Notes under the pieces: model-generated | What the model was told of the DNA's origin: nothing | What the model saw: the letters and a program-made list of their open reading frames with translations, nothing else | Databases searched by the model: none | Part shown: positions 45,591 through 54,321 of the stretch, one piece after another | Position numbering within the stretch: position 1 is the stretch's first letter | Layout of the letters: the number at the start of each line of letters is the position of its first letter | Assembly (NCBI GenBank): GCA_023229245.1 | Contig: JALNZU010000013.1 | Coordinates: 1 to 64,000, forward strand | Length of the DNA: 64,000 nt | Direction: 5' to 3' | Source: Bacteroidales bacterium | Lineage (GTDB): Bacteria; Bacteroidota; Bacteroidia; Bacteroidales; F082 | Made by a program: the position numbers and the translations under genes

Positions 45591-46241
45591 ATGACAAACC
45601 AGATGTACGACCATATTTTATTGCCAACGGCTTATTTCCCTCCAATCCGTTATTTCATCTCCCTTTCGATAGCTCATCAATGCAGCATCGAATCTCATGA
45701 AACTTACATCAAACAAAGCTTGAGAAACCACTGTACTATTATCACCGCCAACGGGATACAAAAACTCAGCATCCCAGTACGCAAGCCAATGGGAAGCAAA
45801 ACAAAGACAGGAAAAATCGAATTGATCGGCCAATCAAACTGGAATATTCTTCACTGGCGAGCCATTGCAACAGCCTATGGCAAGTCACCTTTTTTTGAGT
45901 TTTATAGGGACCAGGTAGAAGCAGTACTAAAAAATCCTCCAAAATTACTAATACAGCTAAACAGCCATCTTTTAGAGCTGTTTATGAATCTGCTTCGTAT
46001 TGAATGTAATTTAAGACACACTGCACATTGGCAGGCACATACCGTTCAAGAAACTGATTGCCGTTCAATAAATTTTGAAGCACTACATCCAGAGGAAATT
46101 TATGAACCTTATACTCAAGTTTTTTCTGATCGGCACCGATTCGAACCCAATCTGAGTATATTGGATCTGATTTTTAATATGGGACCAGATGCATCTGCTT
46201 ATGTCACGCATCATGCGCAAAAGTTTTTATCGCTTAGATAG
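45591..46241 (+). CDS. WbqC family protein
   Basis: 216 residues from the ATG at 45591, where the family pattern begins (ILLPTAYFPPIRYFISLS). Conserved blocks are ESHETYIKQSLRNHCTIITANGIQKLSIPV and WNILHWRAIATAYGKSPFFEFYRD. WbqC-like proteins are often found in polysaccharide or lipid A loci and are thought to act on sugar nucleotides, but no reaction is firmly assigned. Here it is divergent from mnmE with a 135-base gap and has no glycan neighbours. It converges with the HD phosphodiesterase gene, 13 bases apart. Confidence 0.88.
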   Translation: MTNQMYDHILLPTAYFPPIRYFISLSIAHQCSIESHETYIKQSLRNHCTIITANGIQKLSIPVRKPMGSKTKTGKIELIGQSNWNILHWRAIATAYGKSPFFEFYRDQVEAVLKNPPKLLIQLNSHLLELFMNLLRIECNLRHTAHWQAHTVQETDCRSINFEALHPEEIYEPYTQVFSDRHRFEPNLSILDLIFNMGPDASAYVTHHAQKFLSLR

Positions 46242-46254
46242 CTTTGGTAGTGCA

Positions 46255-48306
46255 TTATCCGGGATAAGCAATACGGACATGATAAATATTGAGTAATTTC
46301 TTTTTCAACATTTTTTTCACTTTGTTTAATTCCCGTAAAGTAATATTTGCATTCACAAATTGTCCGTCTTCTATCTGCTTATTGATGATATTTTCTACCA
46401 GATCGTTGATTTTTTGTTCGTTAGGCTCTTTCATGCTCCTTGATGCTGCCTCTACAGAGTCGGCCATCATCACTACAGCTGTTTCTTTGGAAAATGGGAT
46501 TGGTCCTCTGTATCTGAAGTCGCGTTCGTCAATAGTTAGTCCAGGATGCAGTCGTTTTTCCAACATATAAAAGTAATTTGTCCGGCTTGTGCCATGATGA
46601 GTTCGTATGAATTCGATGATCTGATCTGGTAATCCGGCTTTACGCGCCATATTGATTCCTTTTAAAACATGTCCGATTATTATAGCTGCACTCTCTCGCG
46701 GAGGCAGGTCATCGTGTGGGTTAAAGGCACCCATTTGATTTTCAATATAGAAATATGGGCTCGCCATCTTACCTATATCATGATACAAAGCTCCGGTGCG
46801 TGCCAGCAACACATCCCCTCCTATTTCGTAAAGTGCTTCTTCTGCCAGATTGGCTACCTGCATAGAATGCTGAAAGGTGCCGGGAGCTTTGGAAGCCAGT
46901 TCGTGCAACAAAGGACTGTTGGTATTGCTAAGCTCAAGCAAGCTAAGGTCGGTCACCAAACCAAACATGCGCTCAATCAGAAAAATTAATGGTAATGCTA
47001 AAATAGTCAGCATTGAACTTCCTGCAAAAATCCATAACATCCGATATTCAACCTGATGAAAATCAGATGCAAACATCAGGTTAAACCCTAAAAATACAAG
47101 TATGTATCCAACAAACACCAAAAAAGAAGCCCGGAAAAAATACAAGCGCTTGTTGTGATCAGCTAAGCTTAATACCACTACATACCCTACTATAAGCTGT
47201 TGAAACACAAACTGAAATGCATTTGTCATGCTAATAGCTACCAATAAAATGGTAAGCAAATGAACTAAAAAAGTGGTTCGCGCATCATAAAAGGTAATCA
47301 ACAATATTGGCAGCATACCATATGGGAAGAGATATATCAGTGAAGGCGCCTGTTCAAGCAATATCTGTGAAGGTATGACCACCAATAAAAGAAGAAGCAG
47401 GATAAGATTTATTTTTTTCAGTTCACTAAAAATGTTTTTCTTAAAAATACGTAAGTAATAAAACAGTATCCCTAACACTATCAACACAAGTAGTATTTTC
47501 CCGGCTATCAGTGTGCCTGAGCGAATGCTGTCATCCGACAATGAAGTAAACTCAGCTTGCAACGAGCTTAGTATCAGATATTTTTCTTCATCAACTGTTT
47601 CGCCTTCAGAAATGATCAGTTCTCCTTTTTGCACTAAGCCAAATACTGGCGAAACACGTTGCCATGCCTGCTCAGTTGCCTGAGTAGTAAAATAAGGATC
47701 AAACACTATGTTTTGAACCATCGCCTCACGCAACATATTCAGTATTGCTTCTTTATGTTCGACACTAGCTACAGCTAACTGCTGACGGCAGTATTCAAAA
47801 GCAGTAGCTATAGTAAAGAAATCCTCTTCCGATGCAGTACTCACTTCCTTATTATGCACTAAATTGATCAGTACACCAGATTTACCTCTTGCATCAATGA
47901 TTTGGTGATGCTGAATGATTCCCTTGGTATAAACCTGATCAAAGAGCTTTAGAATCCACTGCTTTTGAGAGTTTTCAAGCTCTAAGACCATAGCCTGTTC
48001 GTTCAATTTCTTTTCAAGTTCTTTTCTGGCTTCGACAACAAGTTCATCCTGTTTCTGGAAATAAGGATACACCTGATCGGCTATCTGCTGTCTTTCAGCC
48101 TCTATGCGATCGGCCGACTTATGAATAGTGAAATCGAATGGAGCAATCAAAGTGGTGTGCTGCCAAGGCTTACCCAGATGAAACTCATACCTGAATGAAG
48201 AAGAATCAGGCATCAGCCAGACTATCAACACTAAAACAATGATAAAAGGAAGTATCTTGAAAAGCTCGTAATGAATCTGTAAAAGCCGCTGGATCAAAGG
48301 GCGCAT
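46255..48306 (-). CDS. 7TM receptor-type HD-domain phosphodiesterase (PgpH-like)
   Basis: 683 residues from the ATG at 48306, chosen because a -7 box (48329-48336) overlaps the earlier in-frame starts. An N-terminal membrane helix (LPFIIVLVLIVWLM) precedes an extracytoplasmic 7TMR-HDED domain (about 50-270). A seven-helix membrane domain (about 280-465) and a cytoplasmic HD domain follow, with HSMQVANLAEEALYEIGGD, GALYHDIGKM and RTHHGTSRTNYFY. Relatives such as PgpH hydrolyse c-di-AMP, so control of that messenger is likely but not shown. Single-gene unit. Confidence 0.92.
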   Translation of the reverse strand: MRPLIQRLLQIHYELFKILPFIIVLVLIVWLMPDSSSFRYEFHLGKPWQHTTLIAPFDFTIHKSADRIEAERQQIADQVYPYFQKQDELVVEARKELEKKLNEQAMVLELENSQKQWILKLFDQVYTKGIIQHHQIIDARGKSGVLINLVHNKEVSTASEEDFFTIATAFEYCRQQLAVASVEHKEAILNMLREAMVQNIVFDPYFTTQATEQAWQRVSPVFGLVQKGELIISEGETVDEEKYLILSSLQAEFTSLSDDSIRSGTLIAGKILLVLIVLGILFYYLRIFKKNIFSELKKINLILLLLLLVVIPSQILLEQAPSLIYLFPYGMLPILLITFYDARTTFLVHLLTILLVAISMTNAFQFVFQQLIVGYVVVLSLADHNKRLYFFRASFLVFVGYILVFLGFNLMFASDFHQVEYRMLWIFAGSSMLTILALPLIFLIERMFGLVTDLSLLELSNTNSPLLHELASKAPGTFQHSMQVANLAEEALYEIGGDVLLARTGALYHDIGKMASPYFYIENQMGAFNPHDDLPPRESAAIIIGHVLKGINMARKAGLPDQIIEFIRTHHGTSRTNYFYMLEKRLHPGLTIDERDFRYRGPIPFSKETAVVMMADSVEAASRSMKEPNEQKINDLVENIINKQIEDGQFVNANITLRELNKVKKMLKKKLLNIYHVRIAYPG

Positions 48307-48328
48307 AAACAGTACAATTTTATCCGGA

Positions 48329-48336
48329 CAAATGTA
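48329..48336 (-). promoter_or_regulatory. -7 promoter element of the 7TM-HD gene
   Basis: CAAATGTA reads TACATTTG on the minus strand, 23 bases upstream of the ATG at 48306. It decides the start codon of that gene. Confidence 0.5.
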
Positions 48337-48612
48337 CATGTTTTTTCTAAGGAAACCATCAAGTACTTTAGGCTCTGGCACATTGTCAGTCGATAGGATG
48401 TACACACCATCAGCAAATCATCTGTAATAGCATGGATGGCTGAAAAGCTTTATTTTTGACAAAGTTTTGAGTAAAAGAAAACGCATTGGTTAAGCTCATG
48501 CAACAATGATTTTAAATCATACTGTATCAAACAGTAAAAGATAAATCAGTACACCTTCACCTATGGCAAGTCTTTCTTACTCAGCATATGTTTACAGTAT
48601 AATTTTAATTCC

Positions 48613-49377
48613 ATGAATCTAGCCCAATGTAATCTTTCTGTAGTGCCTGTTCGTGCCGAGCCTTCTGAAAAAAGCGAAATGATAAGCCAACTGCTTTTCG
48701 GGGAACGCTGTGAAATACATACTTCCCATTCGGGGTGGGCGCATATACGCATTTTAGATGACGACTATGAAGGATGGTGTAGCCTCAATCAACTTGGCCT
48801 GATGGCGGCTGATACAGCTATTGAACACACCAAAGGGAAAAAAATCTTAGTCAGTCAAACAGGCAGTGTCATAGAGGGCAGTATTGAAAAGTTAATCAGT
48901 TTTGGAAGTATTTTATACACTGAGGGTCAGCCGACACAAGCTGTTCTTCAGCCGATGGAGGGTCGTTGGCGTGAATTTCCTATACGATCATCAGTAACAC
49001 AACTCATTGAAGATGCACAGCTTTTTATGGGGACACCTTATCTTTGGGGCGGCCGAAGTATATTCGGATTAGATTGTTCCGGTTTTATTCAGATACTTTT
49101 TAAAGCCAATGGAATTTCGCTGCCTCGCGATGCCCGTCAACAGGTGCATATAGGTGAAACCATTAATTTCAGAGAAGAAGCCAAAGCAGGTGATCTGCTC
49201 TTTTTCGATAACACAGAAGGTGACATAACCCATGTAGGCATGCTGATAGACGGAAAGAATGTCATACATGCCTCCGGTTTTGTCAGATCAGATCAGGCTG
49301 ACCATTATGGTATTTTCAATCGGGATACCGGAAGTTACACCCATAAGCTCCGGATTATTAAGCGTATTACAATATAA
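48613..49377 (+). CDS. NlpC/P60 (C40) peptidase with SH3-like domain
   Basis: 254 residues. An SH3b-like N-terminal part (about 10-75) is followed by the C40 domain. The catalytic Cys is in FGLDCSGFIQILFKANG, His in DITHVGMLIDG, and a third polar residue in NVIHASG. The layout matches Bacteroidota gamma-D-glutamyl-L-diamino-acid endopeptidases of the YkfC type. There is no signal peptide, so the enzyme probably acts in the cytoplasm on recycled muropeptides. No recycling genes are adjacent. Confidence 0.9.
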   Translation: MNLAQCNLSVVPVRAEPSEKSEMISQLLFGERCEIHTSHSGWAHIRILDDDYEGWCSLNQLGLMAADTAIEHTKGKKILVSQTGSVIEGSIEKLISFGSILYTEGQPTQAVLQPMEGRWREFPIRSSVTQLIEDAQLFMGTPYLWGGRSIFGLDCSGFIQILFKANGISLPRDARQQVHIGETINFREEAKAGDLLFFDNTEGDITHVGMLIDGKNVIHASGFVRSDQADHYGIFNRDTGSYTHKLRIIKRITI

Positions 49378-49503
49378 ATCAACTCCGTATCAACTATTTT
49401 CTTTGAAGTAAAAAATTTCAATACATAGCTTAAATCGCTTTAATATCACTATATGGTATGGTTTATGTGAGCTGCTTTCCAAATCAATAAAAATCATTTT
49501 ACT

Positions 49504-49857
49504 ATGGTACTTCAAACAAATTTAGAGCATATTCGTACGGCAGATGAGCTCAACACTCTTATCCAAGAAGAAGAAAACGTAATGGTATGTTTAGGTCGTA
49601 TGGGGCCAATGTGTATTCCGGTGTATGGCATCATGGAAGAATTGGAAGAGGAATATACTCATGTAAAGTTTCGTGATATGCTTTTTGATACGCCCGAAGC
49701 AGCAGTGATCCGTAACCTCCCTGAATGCAGGGGTTTTATGGGACTCCCGTTTACGGTCTATTATAAAAATGGTAAGGTAGTAGCAGCTACCAGCAGCATA
49801 CAGAACCGCGATCAGATCACTGCTATATTAGACACTCATTTTGGTAATAATCAATAA
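49504..49857 (+). CDS. Thioredoxin-fold protein lacking the canonical CxxC
   Basis: 117 residues. Fold markers are present: MVCLGRMGPMCIPVYGIMEEL at the active-site helix (residue pattern continues to the next strand) and the cis-proline loop GLPFTVYYKNGKVV. Aligned by eye with WCGPCK, both redox cysteines are replaced (MGPM) and a single Cys follows one position later; another Cys lies in PECRGF. It precedes the thioredoxin reductase gene by 18 bases and is almost certainly co-transcribed with it. It may use a different Cys pair or monothiol chemistry. Function unknown; called thioredoxin-like on fold and context. Confidence 0.75.
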   Translation: MVLQTNLEHIRTADELNTLIQEEENVMVCLGRMGPMCIPVYGIMEELEEEYTHVKFRDMLFDTPEAAVIRNLPECRGFMGLPFTVYYKNGKVVAATSSIQNRDQITAILDTHFGNNQ

Positions 49858-49875
49858 AATATTGGAGATTGGCTT

Positions 49876-50832
49876 ATGAAGTCAACACATTATCAAGCAA
49901 TTGTCATAGGTGCTGGTCCTGCAGGTCTTACGGCCGGCATCTATCTTTCACGTGCAAAAATATCAACTTTGATCTTGGATTCAGGTGTAGCCGGCGGCCA
50001 GATGGTTTTATCCTATGAGATAGCTAATTATCCGGGCTTTGAAAGTATTTCGGGATATGAGCTGAGCAACAGGATGAAAAAGCAAGCCAAAAGTTTTGGA
50101 TGCGATCTTATGTCGGGTATCTCCATCCATGAGTTTGACTTTGCATCAGAGCTCAAATCAGTGGTTCTATCAAACGGAAAACGTTTCACAGCAGATACTG
50201 TTATACTGGCTACAGGAGGTCGATCAAGAAGCTTGGGAATCGAGGGTGAGGAACATTTTAAAGGCAGAGGAATATCGTATTGTGCTACTTGTGATGGCGA
50301 TTTCTTTACCGATAAAGAAATTGCAGTAGTTGGAGGTGGTAATGCCGCATTGGAGGAAGCTGTCTCATTAACCAAATACGCCTCTCGTGTAACACTGATC
50401 CATATGTTAGACCATTTTCAAGCCTTTGAGCATGCACAGCAGGAAGTATATGCCAATCCTAAAATAGATATTAAGATGAACAGCCGCATCGTGAAGTTCA
50501 ACGGTAACGAAGCATTGGAATCGATCACTGTAGAAGACATGACTACTGGCTCCACACATCAGCTTGACTTATCGGGTGTATTTATCTTTATAGGATATGA
50601 GGCTAATACCGATTTCATCAACGGACGATGCATCCATTTGAATGAAAGGCAAGAAGTTGTTGTTGATAGTACTATGCAAACTAATATATCTGGAGTGTTC
50701 GCTGCCGGTGATGCCAATGCAAAGCGTTTCAGACAGATCACATTAGCCACAGCCGATGGAACTCTGGCAGCATTACACGCCATAGAATACCTGAACAGAT
50801 CAGCCCGTACGCAAAATGAGGCAGTCGCCTGA
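49876..50832 (+). CDS. trxB: Thioredoxin-disulfide reductase-like flavoprotein
   Basis: 318 residues, family length. The FAD site is VIGAGPAGLTAGIYLSRA (about 10-27), with a second Rossmann motif VVGGGNAALEEAVSLTKYAS for NADPH. The redox-active pair is CATC in GISYCATCDGDFF. The terminal VFAAGDANAKRFRQITLATADG motif binds FAD. It reduces thioredoxin-type partners with NAD(P)H; some low-molecular-weight relatives use ferredoxin instead. The partner in its operon lacks the usual CxxC, so its natural substrate is open. Confidence 0.9.
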   Translation: MKSTHYQAIVIGAGPAGLTAGIYLSRAKISTLILDSGVAGGQMVLSYEIANYPGFESISGYELSNRMKKQAKSFGCDLMSGISIHEFDFASELKSVVLSNGKRFTADTVILATGGRSRSLGIEGEEHFKGRGISYCATCDGDFFTDKEIAVVGGGNAALEEAVSLTKYASRVTLIHMLDHFQAFEHAQQEVYANPKIDIKMNSRIVKFNGNEALESITVEDMTTGSTHQLDLSGVFIFIGYEANTDFINGRCIHLNERQEVVVDSTMQTNISGVFAAGDANAKRFRQITLATADGTLAALHAIEYLNRSARTQNEAVA

Positions 50833-50847
50833 AAAAAGAATAAAATA

Positions 50848-51267
50848 GATTCCTAATACGTGCAGAATGAAGGCTTAAACGGGTTCCTCCCTTCGGTCGG
50901 AATGACTGTATAAGAGAGATTCCTATGACGAATACAGGATGAAGGCTTAAACGGGTTCCTCCCTTCGGTCGGAATGACGGTATAAAAGGGTTCCTATGAC
51001 GAATACAGGATGAAGGCTTAATGGGGTTCCTCCCTTCGGTCGGAATGACGGCATAAAGGGTTCCTATGACGAATACAGGATAAAGGCTTAAAGAGGTTCC
51101 TCCCTTCGGTCGGAATGACGGTATAAAGGGTTCCTATGACGAATACAGGATAAAGGCTTAAAGAGGTTCCTCCCTTCGGTCGGAATGACGGTATAAGAGG
51201 GATTCCTACGACGAATACAGGATGAAGGCTTAATGGAGTTCCTCCCTTCGGTCGGAATGACGGCACT
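50848..51267 (+). repeat. Tandem array of six 70-72 bp REP-like units
   Basis: The core CCTCCCTTCGGTCGGAATGA occurs at 50887, 50958, 51029, 51099, 51169 and 51241, i.e. every 70 to 72 bases. Each unit also carries a GACGAATACAGGAT.AAGGCTTAA segment; the first copy is the most degenerate. The core's reverse complement resembles GTCATTCCGA...GGAATC palindromic repeats widespread in Bacteroidota. No protein is credible here. Confidence 0.92.
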
Positions 51268-51369
51268 TACTATGTTACTAGGGGTTGGATTCATAGTGGC
51301 GGCGCAGCCGCCACTATGAATCCAACCATCCCATTATAACCCGATTGTCATTCCGACCGAAGGGAGGAA
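51239..51369. repeat. Nested cruciform, copy A
   Basis: Outer 23-base arms at 51239-51261 and 51347-51369 are exact reverse complements. Inside lie inner perfect arms of 21 bases at 51283-51303 and 51307-51327, separated only by GCA. The outer arm is the REP core of the last tandem unit. The structure could fold as a very stable hairpin in RNA or DNA. Confidence 0.92.
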
Positions 51370-51467
51370 TCTTGCTACCGGATAATGGGGGATTCAGATG
51401 TAAAAAGGGATATTTCATTTTTAACGATTAGTTGAAGCGCTTACTGATAGTGAGTTAATACCATTTT

Positions 51468-51617
51468 TCAATTGGGTTTATCAAAATCAAGTGGTGGGAT
51501 GATCTTTTCTTTCTCTAAATCTCTAAGCAGTTCTGAAACTTGATGGGTAAATAGTTTCTTTTCTCTGACAAAACCCTTTTCTGTAACAAGTTCATTCAAT
51601 TTTACATCCTTTCCCAC
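51468..51617 (-). pseudogene. Possible remnant of a protein-coding gene
   Basis: Between the two cruciform copies a minus-strand frame of 49 codons (GTG start, in-frame stop just upstream) reads KDVKLNELVTEKGFVREKKL and continues as a charged helix-like sequence ending DFDKPN. Composition looks protein-like but the frame is cut upstream. I do not recognise the family. It may be the tail of a gene lost during repeat expansion. Confidence 0.3.
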
Positions 51618-51673
51618 AACTTAAATACTAATTTTGGTTTGGAATGCCCACTACCTTTGAATAACAAAACATT

Positions 51674-51876
51674 TTAGTTCCCAAGACGTGTACAGGATAA
51701 AGGCTTAAAGAGGTTCCTCCCTTCGGTCGGAATGACGGCACTTACTATGTTACTAGGGGTTGGATTCATAGTGGCGGCGCAGCCGCCACTATGAATCCAA
51801 CCATCCCATTATAACCCAACTGTCATTCCGACCGAAGGGAGGAATCTTACTACCGGATAATGGGGGATTCAGATGT
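51674..51876. repeat. Nested cruciform, copy B with one flanking REP unit
   Basis: A near-identical copy of the 51200-51400 segment. Outer arms at 51714-51736 and 51822-51844 (23 bases) and inner arms at 51758-51778 and 51782-51802 (21 bases) are perfect, with GCA in the centre. Differences from copy A are a few bases, in the loop (CAACT for CGATT) and the flank. It ends just before the promoter of the small membrane protein. Confidence 0.92.
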
Positions 51877-51886
51877 TTAAAATTTG

Positions 51887-51894
51887 TACTTTTG
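51887..51894 (+). promoter_or_regulatory. -7 promoter element of the small membrane protein gene
   Basis: TACTTTTG matches the -7 box and lies 24 bases before the ATG at 51919. Confidence 0.5.
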
Positions 51895-51918
51895 GAGTTC
51901 TAACAATTTTCAGTGCAC

Positions 51919-52104
51919 ATGAAAAAACTGAATATCATCCAACTTTTTACTATTATCTTTTATACGTTCGGGATTAGTTTTTTAAACTTTAAAGACCTTT
52001 CCTTCTCAGTGAATGTAAAAGCTTATTTAGCTCTATTGTTTGGGGTTTTCCTAACAATCATTTCAATTGTAGTAGCAAGGAAAAACAGAAAGCATAAGCA
52101 ATGA
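51919..52104 (+). CDS. Small two-helix membrane protein, function unknown
   Basis: 61 residues from the ATG at 51919; another ATG two codons earlier is possible. Two hydrophobic segments (about 4-22 and 35-53) are separated by a short loop, and the C-terminus is basic (RKNRKHKQ). This is a typical small inner-membrane protein topology, with the tail in the cytoplasm by the positive-inside rule. I do not recognise a family. An exact -7 promoter box upstream argues that it is expressed. It sits directly beside the cruciform copy B. Confidence 0.5.
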   Translation: MKKLNIIQLFTIIFYTFGISFLNFKDLSFSVNVKAYLALLFGVFLTIISIVVARKNRKHKQ

Positions 52105-52357
52105 TGTGAATTGGGGCCTACGTATATTTTATGAAGTGATACCGAGCAGCCATACTAAGATTGAACCTTGCTGGTTGATTTAATAGTTGATCCACAGGAT
52201 ATTTTTTTAACTTTTCCGGATTTTCCTAAAAAGTTTATCTGTTATCAGGATATAAAATACACCACACCAATTTGTCAGGATTTCAATCAGCTGTTAATAC
52301 TGGTACGCAGTTGTCTTAGCGCACTATCCACAAAGTTGAGGATTCAGTTTTTTAGTA

Positions 52358-52365
52358 TAAATTTG
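52358..52365 (+). promoter_or_regulatory. dprA promoter, nearly leaderless
   Basis: TAAATTTG (52358-52365) ends 7 bases before the dprA ATG at 52373. A TTG at 52336-52338 is 19 bases further up, a plausible -33 element. Confidence 0.5.
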
Positions 52366-52372
52366 ACGTTCG

Positions 52373-53470
52373 ATGGACGATCAACTTTTATATCAGATAG
52401 CCCTCACGCTCATTCCTGGTGTTGGCGATGTGAATGGTAAAAAATTAGTTGCCTATTGCGGAGGACCTCAGGCAGTTTTTCGGGAAAAGAAGAAACTATT
52501 GGAAAAGATACCCGGTATAGGTAGCTATGTGATACAAAGCATATTACAGTTTAAAGATTTTATACGTGTTGAAGCTGAGTTGGAGTTTATTAAAAAAAAC
52601 AATATTCAGCCCTTGTTTTATCTTCATCCGGAATATCCCAAGCGACTGCAACATTGTGCCGACAGTCCTATGATGCTGTATTACAAGGGCAATGCAACAC
52701 TTAATCATCACCGTATTATTGGTATAGTAGGCACGCGTCATCCTACTGAATACGGAAAACATTATTGCGAACAATTGGTTGAATCCCTCAGGCATGACGA
52801 TCTACACATAGTCAGTGGCTTAGCGTATGGTATTGACACCTGTGCTCATCGAGCCTCATATCAAAACAACATCCCTACTATTGGCGTATTAGGTCATGGC
52901 CTTGATCGTATCTATCCGGCAGTAAATCGTTCATTAGCAAGTCGTATGCTTGACAATGGAGGACTATTGACCGAGTTTATGAGCCGGACACAGCCCGATA
53001 GAGAAAATTTTCCAAGGCGAAACCGGATCATAGCCGGAATGGTGGATGCGCTTATAGTAGTTGAATCGGCAAAAAAAGGTGGAGCTCTCATCACTGCAAA
53101 TATTGCCAATTCCTATAACAGGGATGTGTTTGCTGTACCCGGAAGGGTGGGCGATATCTATAGCGAAGGATGCAATTATTTGATACGTACCAATCAGGCC
53201 GAGCTATTGGAGAATGCCAAAAATCTGCGGTATATAATGGGTTGGGAGAAAACAGTAAAAGCTAGTGGACATCAAACTAAATTATTCAGAGAATTTACAG
53301 AAGAGGAGCAACTTATTATGAATTTCTTTGAGAACCAGAACGAATGTCGTTTAGATGATATTATGATCAACAGCGGTTTCTCTGCATCAAAATTAGCTTC
53401 CTTGCTCCTAACCCTTGAGTTTGATGGCATAGTTACTGCCCTACCCGGAAAACGCTACAAAAAAAACTAA
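52373..53470 (+). CDS. dprA: DNA-processing protein DprA (Smf)
   Basis: 365 residues. A helical SAM-like N-terminal domain (about 5-70, IPGVGDVNGKKLVAYCGG and KIPGIGSYVIQSIL) precedes the Rossmann fold with IGIVGTRHPTEYG, SGLAYGIDTCAHRAS, GVLGHGLDRIYPAVNR and FPRRNRIIAGMVDALIVVES. The C-terminus is a winged helix. DprA loads RecA on incoming single-stranded DNA during natural transformation. No com genes are next to it. The very short leader is unusual. Confidence 0.95.
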   Translation: MDDQLLYQIALTLIPGVGDVNGKKLVAYCGGPQAVFREKKKLLEKIPGIGSYVIQSILQFKDFIRVEAELEFIKKNNIQPLFYLHPEYPKRLQHCADSPMMLYYKGNATLNHHRIIGIVGTRHPTEYGKHYCEQLVESLRHDDLHIVSGLAYGIDTCAHRASYQNNIPTIGVLGHGLDRIYPAVNRSLASRMLDNGGLLTEFMSRTQPDRENFPRRNRIIAGMVDALIVVESAKKGGALITANIANSYNRDVFAVPGRVGDIYSEGCNYLIRTNQAELLENAKNLRYIMGWEKTVKASGHQTKLFREFTEEEQLIMNFFENQNECRLDDIMINSGFSASKLASLLLTLEFDGIVTALPGKRYKKN

Positions 53471-53581
53471 TTAGAAAGACAGCTGATTGAAAAGCATTTC
53501 CACTTCGCCACACATAGTATCCACCGGCAAAGTCAGGCTTGACCAAAAAATTAAGACATCATTTATTCCAAAGGATTATTG

Positions 53582-53589
53582 TAGTTTTG
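53582..53589 (+). promoter_or_regulatory. -7 promoter element of the barrel-nadE unit
   Basis: TAGTTTTG matches TAnnTTTG, 24 bases before the ATG at 53614. Confidence 0.5.
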
Positions 53590-53613
53590 CGGTATAAATC
53601 AAACGTATAATTT

Positions 53614-54309
53614 ATGACACGAAAATTTACTGTGATGCTGATTTGTCTTATCCTAAGCAGCACGCTTATTGCTCAGGAAAAGGCTTTTCATTTCGGATTT
53701 AAAATTGCTCCCAGCATGAGCTGGATCAAGCCTCAGTCGCAGAATTATGTAAATGAAGGAGTTAGACTAGGGTTTAACTGGGGTTTTGTAGGCGATTTTT
53801 ATTTAATGGAGAACTACAGCCTGCAATCAGGATTCAACATTTTGTATGTAAACGGAGCATACTCATATCCAGACATGTATCAGCCCGATGGTGTCTCATC
53901 ACCTATAACAGGCACAACAACACGTGAATTGCGTTTGAAATATGTGCAAATACCAGCCATACTACGAATGCGAACCAATTATATTGATAAAATGGCTTTT
54001 TATGGCGAAGCTGGTCTGGCATTGGCATTTAAAACAGGCGCCAAAGCTGATGATGAGTTTCAAGGACAGATACTTACTCATACCTTAACCGATCAGGATG
54101 TCAGTAAACAATATCGGTTCTCAAGAGAATCACTAGTTCTGGGTGCCGGTATGTTTTATAAATTAAACGGGTCAACACGGCTTTTTGGAGGCCTGAGATT
54201 CGATAATAATTTTTTCGACATCATCAAAGACCAGAATGCAGTGGACCCCAAAGTGAAGCAAAACGGAATTGCAAACTATATTGAACTGAATATTGGTATC
54301 CTCCTTTAA
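53614..54309 (+). CDS. Outer membrane beta-barrel protein, PorT-like
   Basis: 231 residues. A signal peptide (LMLICLILSSTLIAQ) precedes a small barrel: FGFKIAPSMSWIKPQSQNY, GWNWGF-type strands with GFVGDFYLMENYSLQSGFNIL, and LRLKYVQIPAILRMRTNYID, which is the family hallmark. The C-terminal strand ends NYIELNIGILL. Similar to the barrel at 25510-26196, but a separate gene. It is 12 bases upstream of nadE on the same strand and is probably co-transcribed with it, an unusual partner. Function unknown. Confidence 0.75.
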   Translation: MTRKFTVMLICLILSSTLIAQEKAFHFGFKIAPSMSWIKPQSQNYVNEGVRLGFNWGFVGDFYLMENYSLQSGFNILYVNGAYSYPDMYQPDGVSSPITGTTTRELRLKYVQIPAILRMRTNYIDKMAFYGEAGLALAFKTGAKADDEFQGQILTHTLTDQDVSKQYRFSRESLVLGAGMFYKLNGSTRLFGGLRFDNNFFDIIKDQNAVDPKVKQNGIANYIELNIGILL

Positions 54310-54321
54310 CACTATTGATAT

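Noticed and set aside
50848..51267. CRISPR array
   Set aside because: Units are 70-72 bases with nearly identical sequence throughout; there are no variable spacers of uniform length and no cas genes.
51018..51294. Two overlapping minus-strand frames in the tandem array (repeating IPTEGRN-type peptides)
   Set aside because: They are translations of the REP-like repeat read in different frames; no start context or protein-like composition. The same peptide pattern appears wherever this repeat occurs.
52168..52440. 90-codon frame overlapping the start of dprA
   Set aside because: Out of frame with dprA and without protein-like features; the dprA promoter lies inside it.
53614..54309. PorT, a T9SS component
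   Set aside because: The barrel fits the broad family but no other T9SS genes are adjacent and the specific features of PorT cannot be confirmed; the same holds for 25510-26196.
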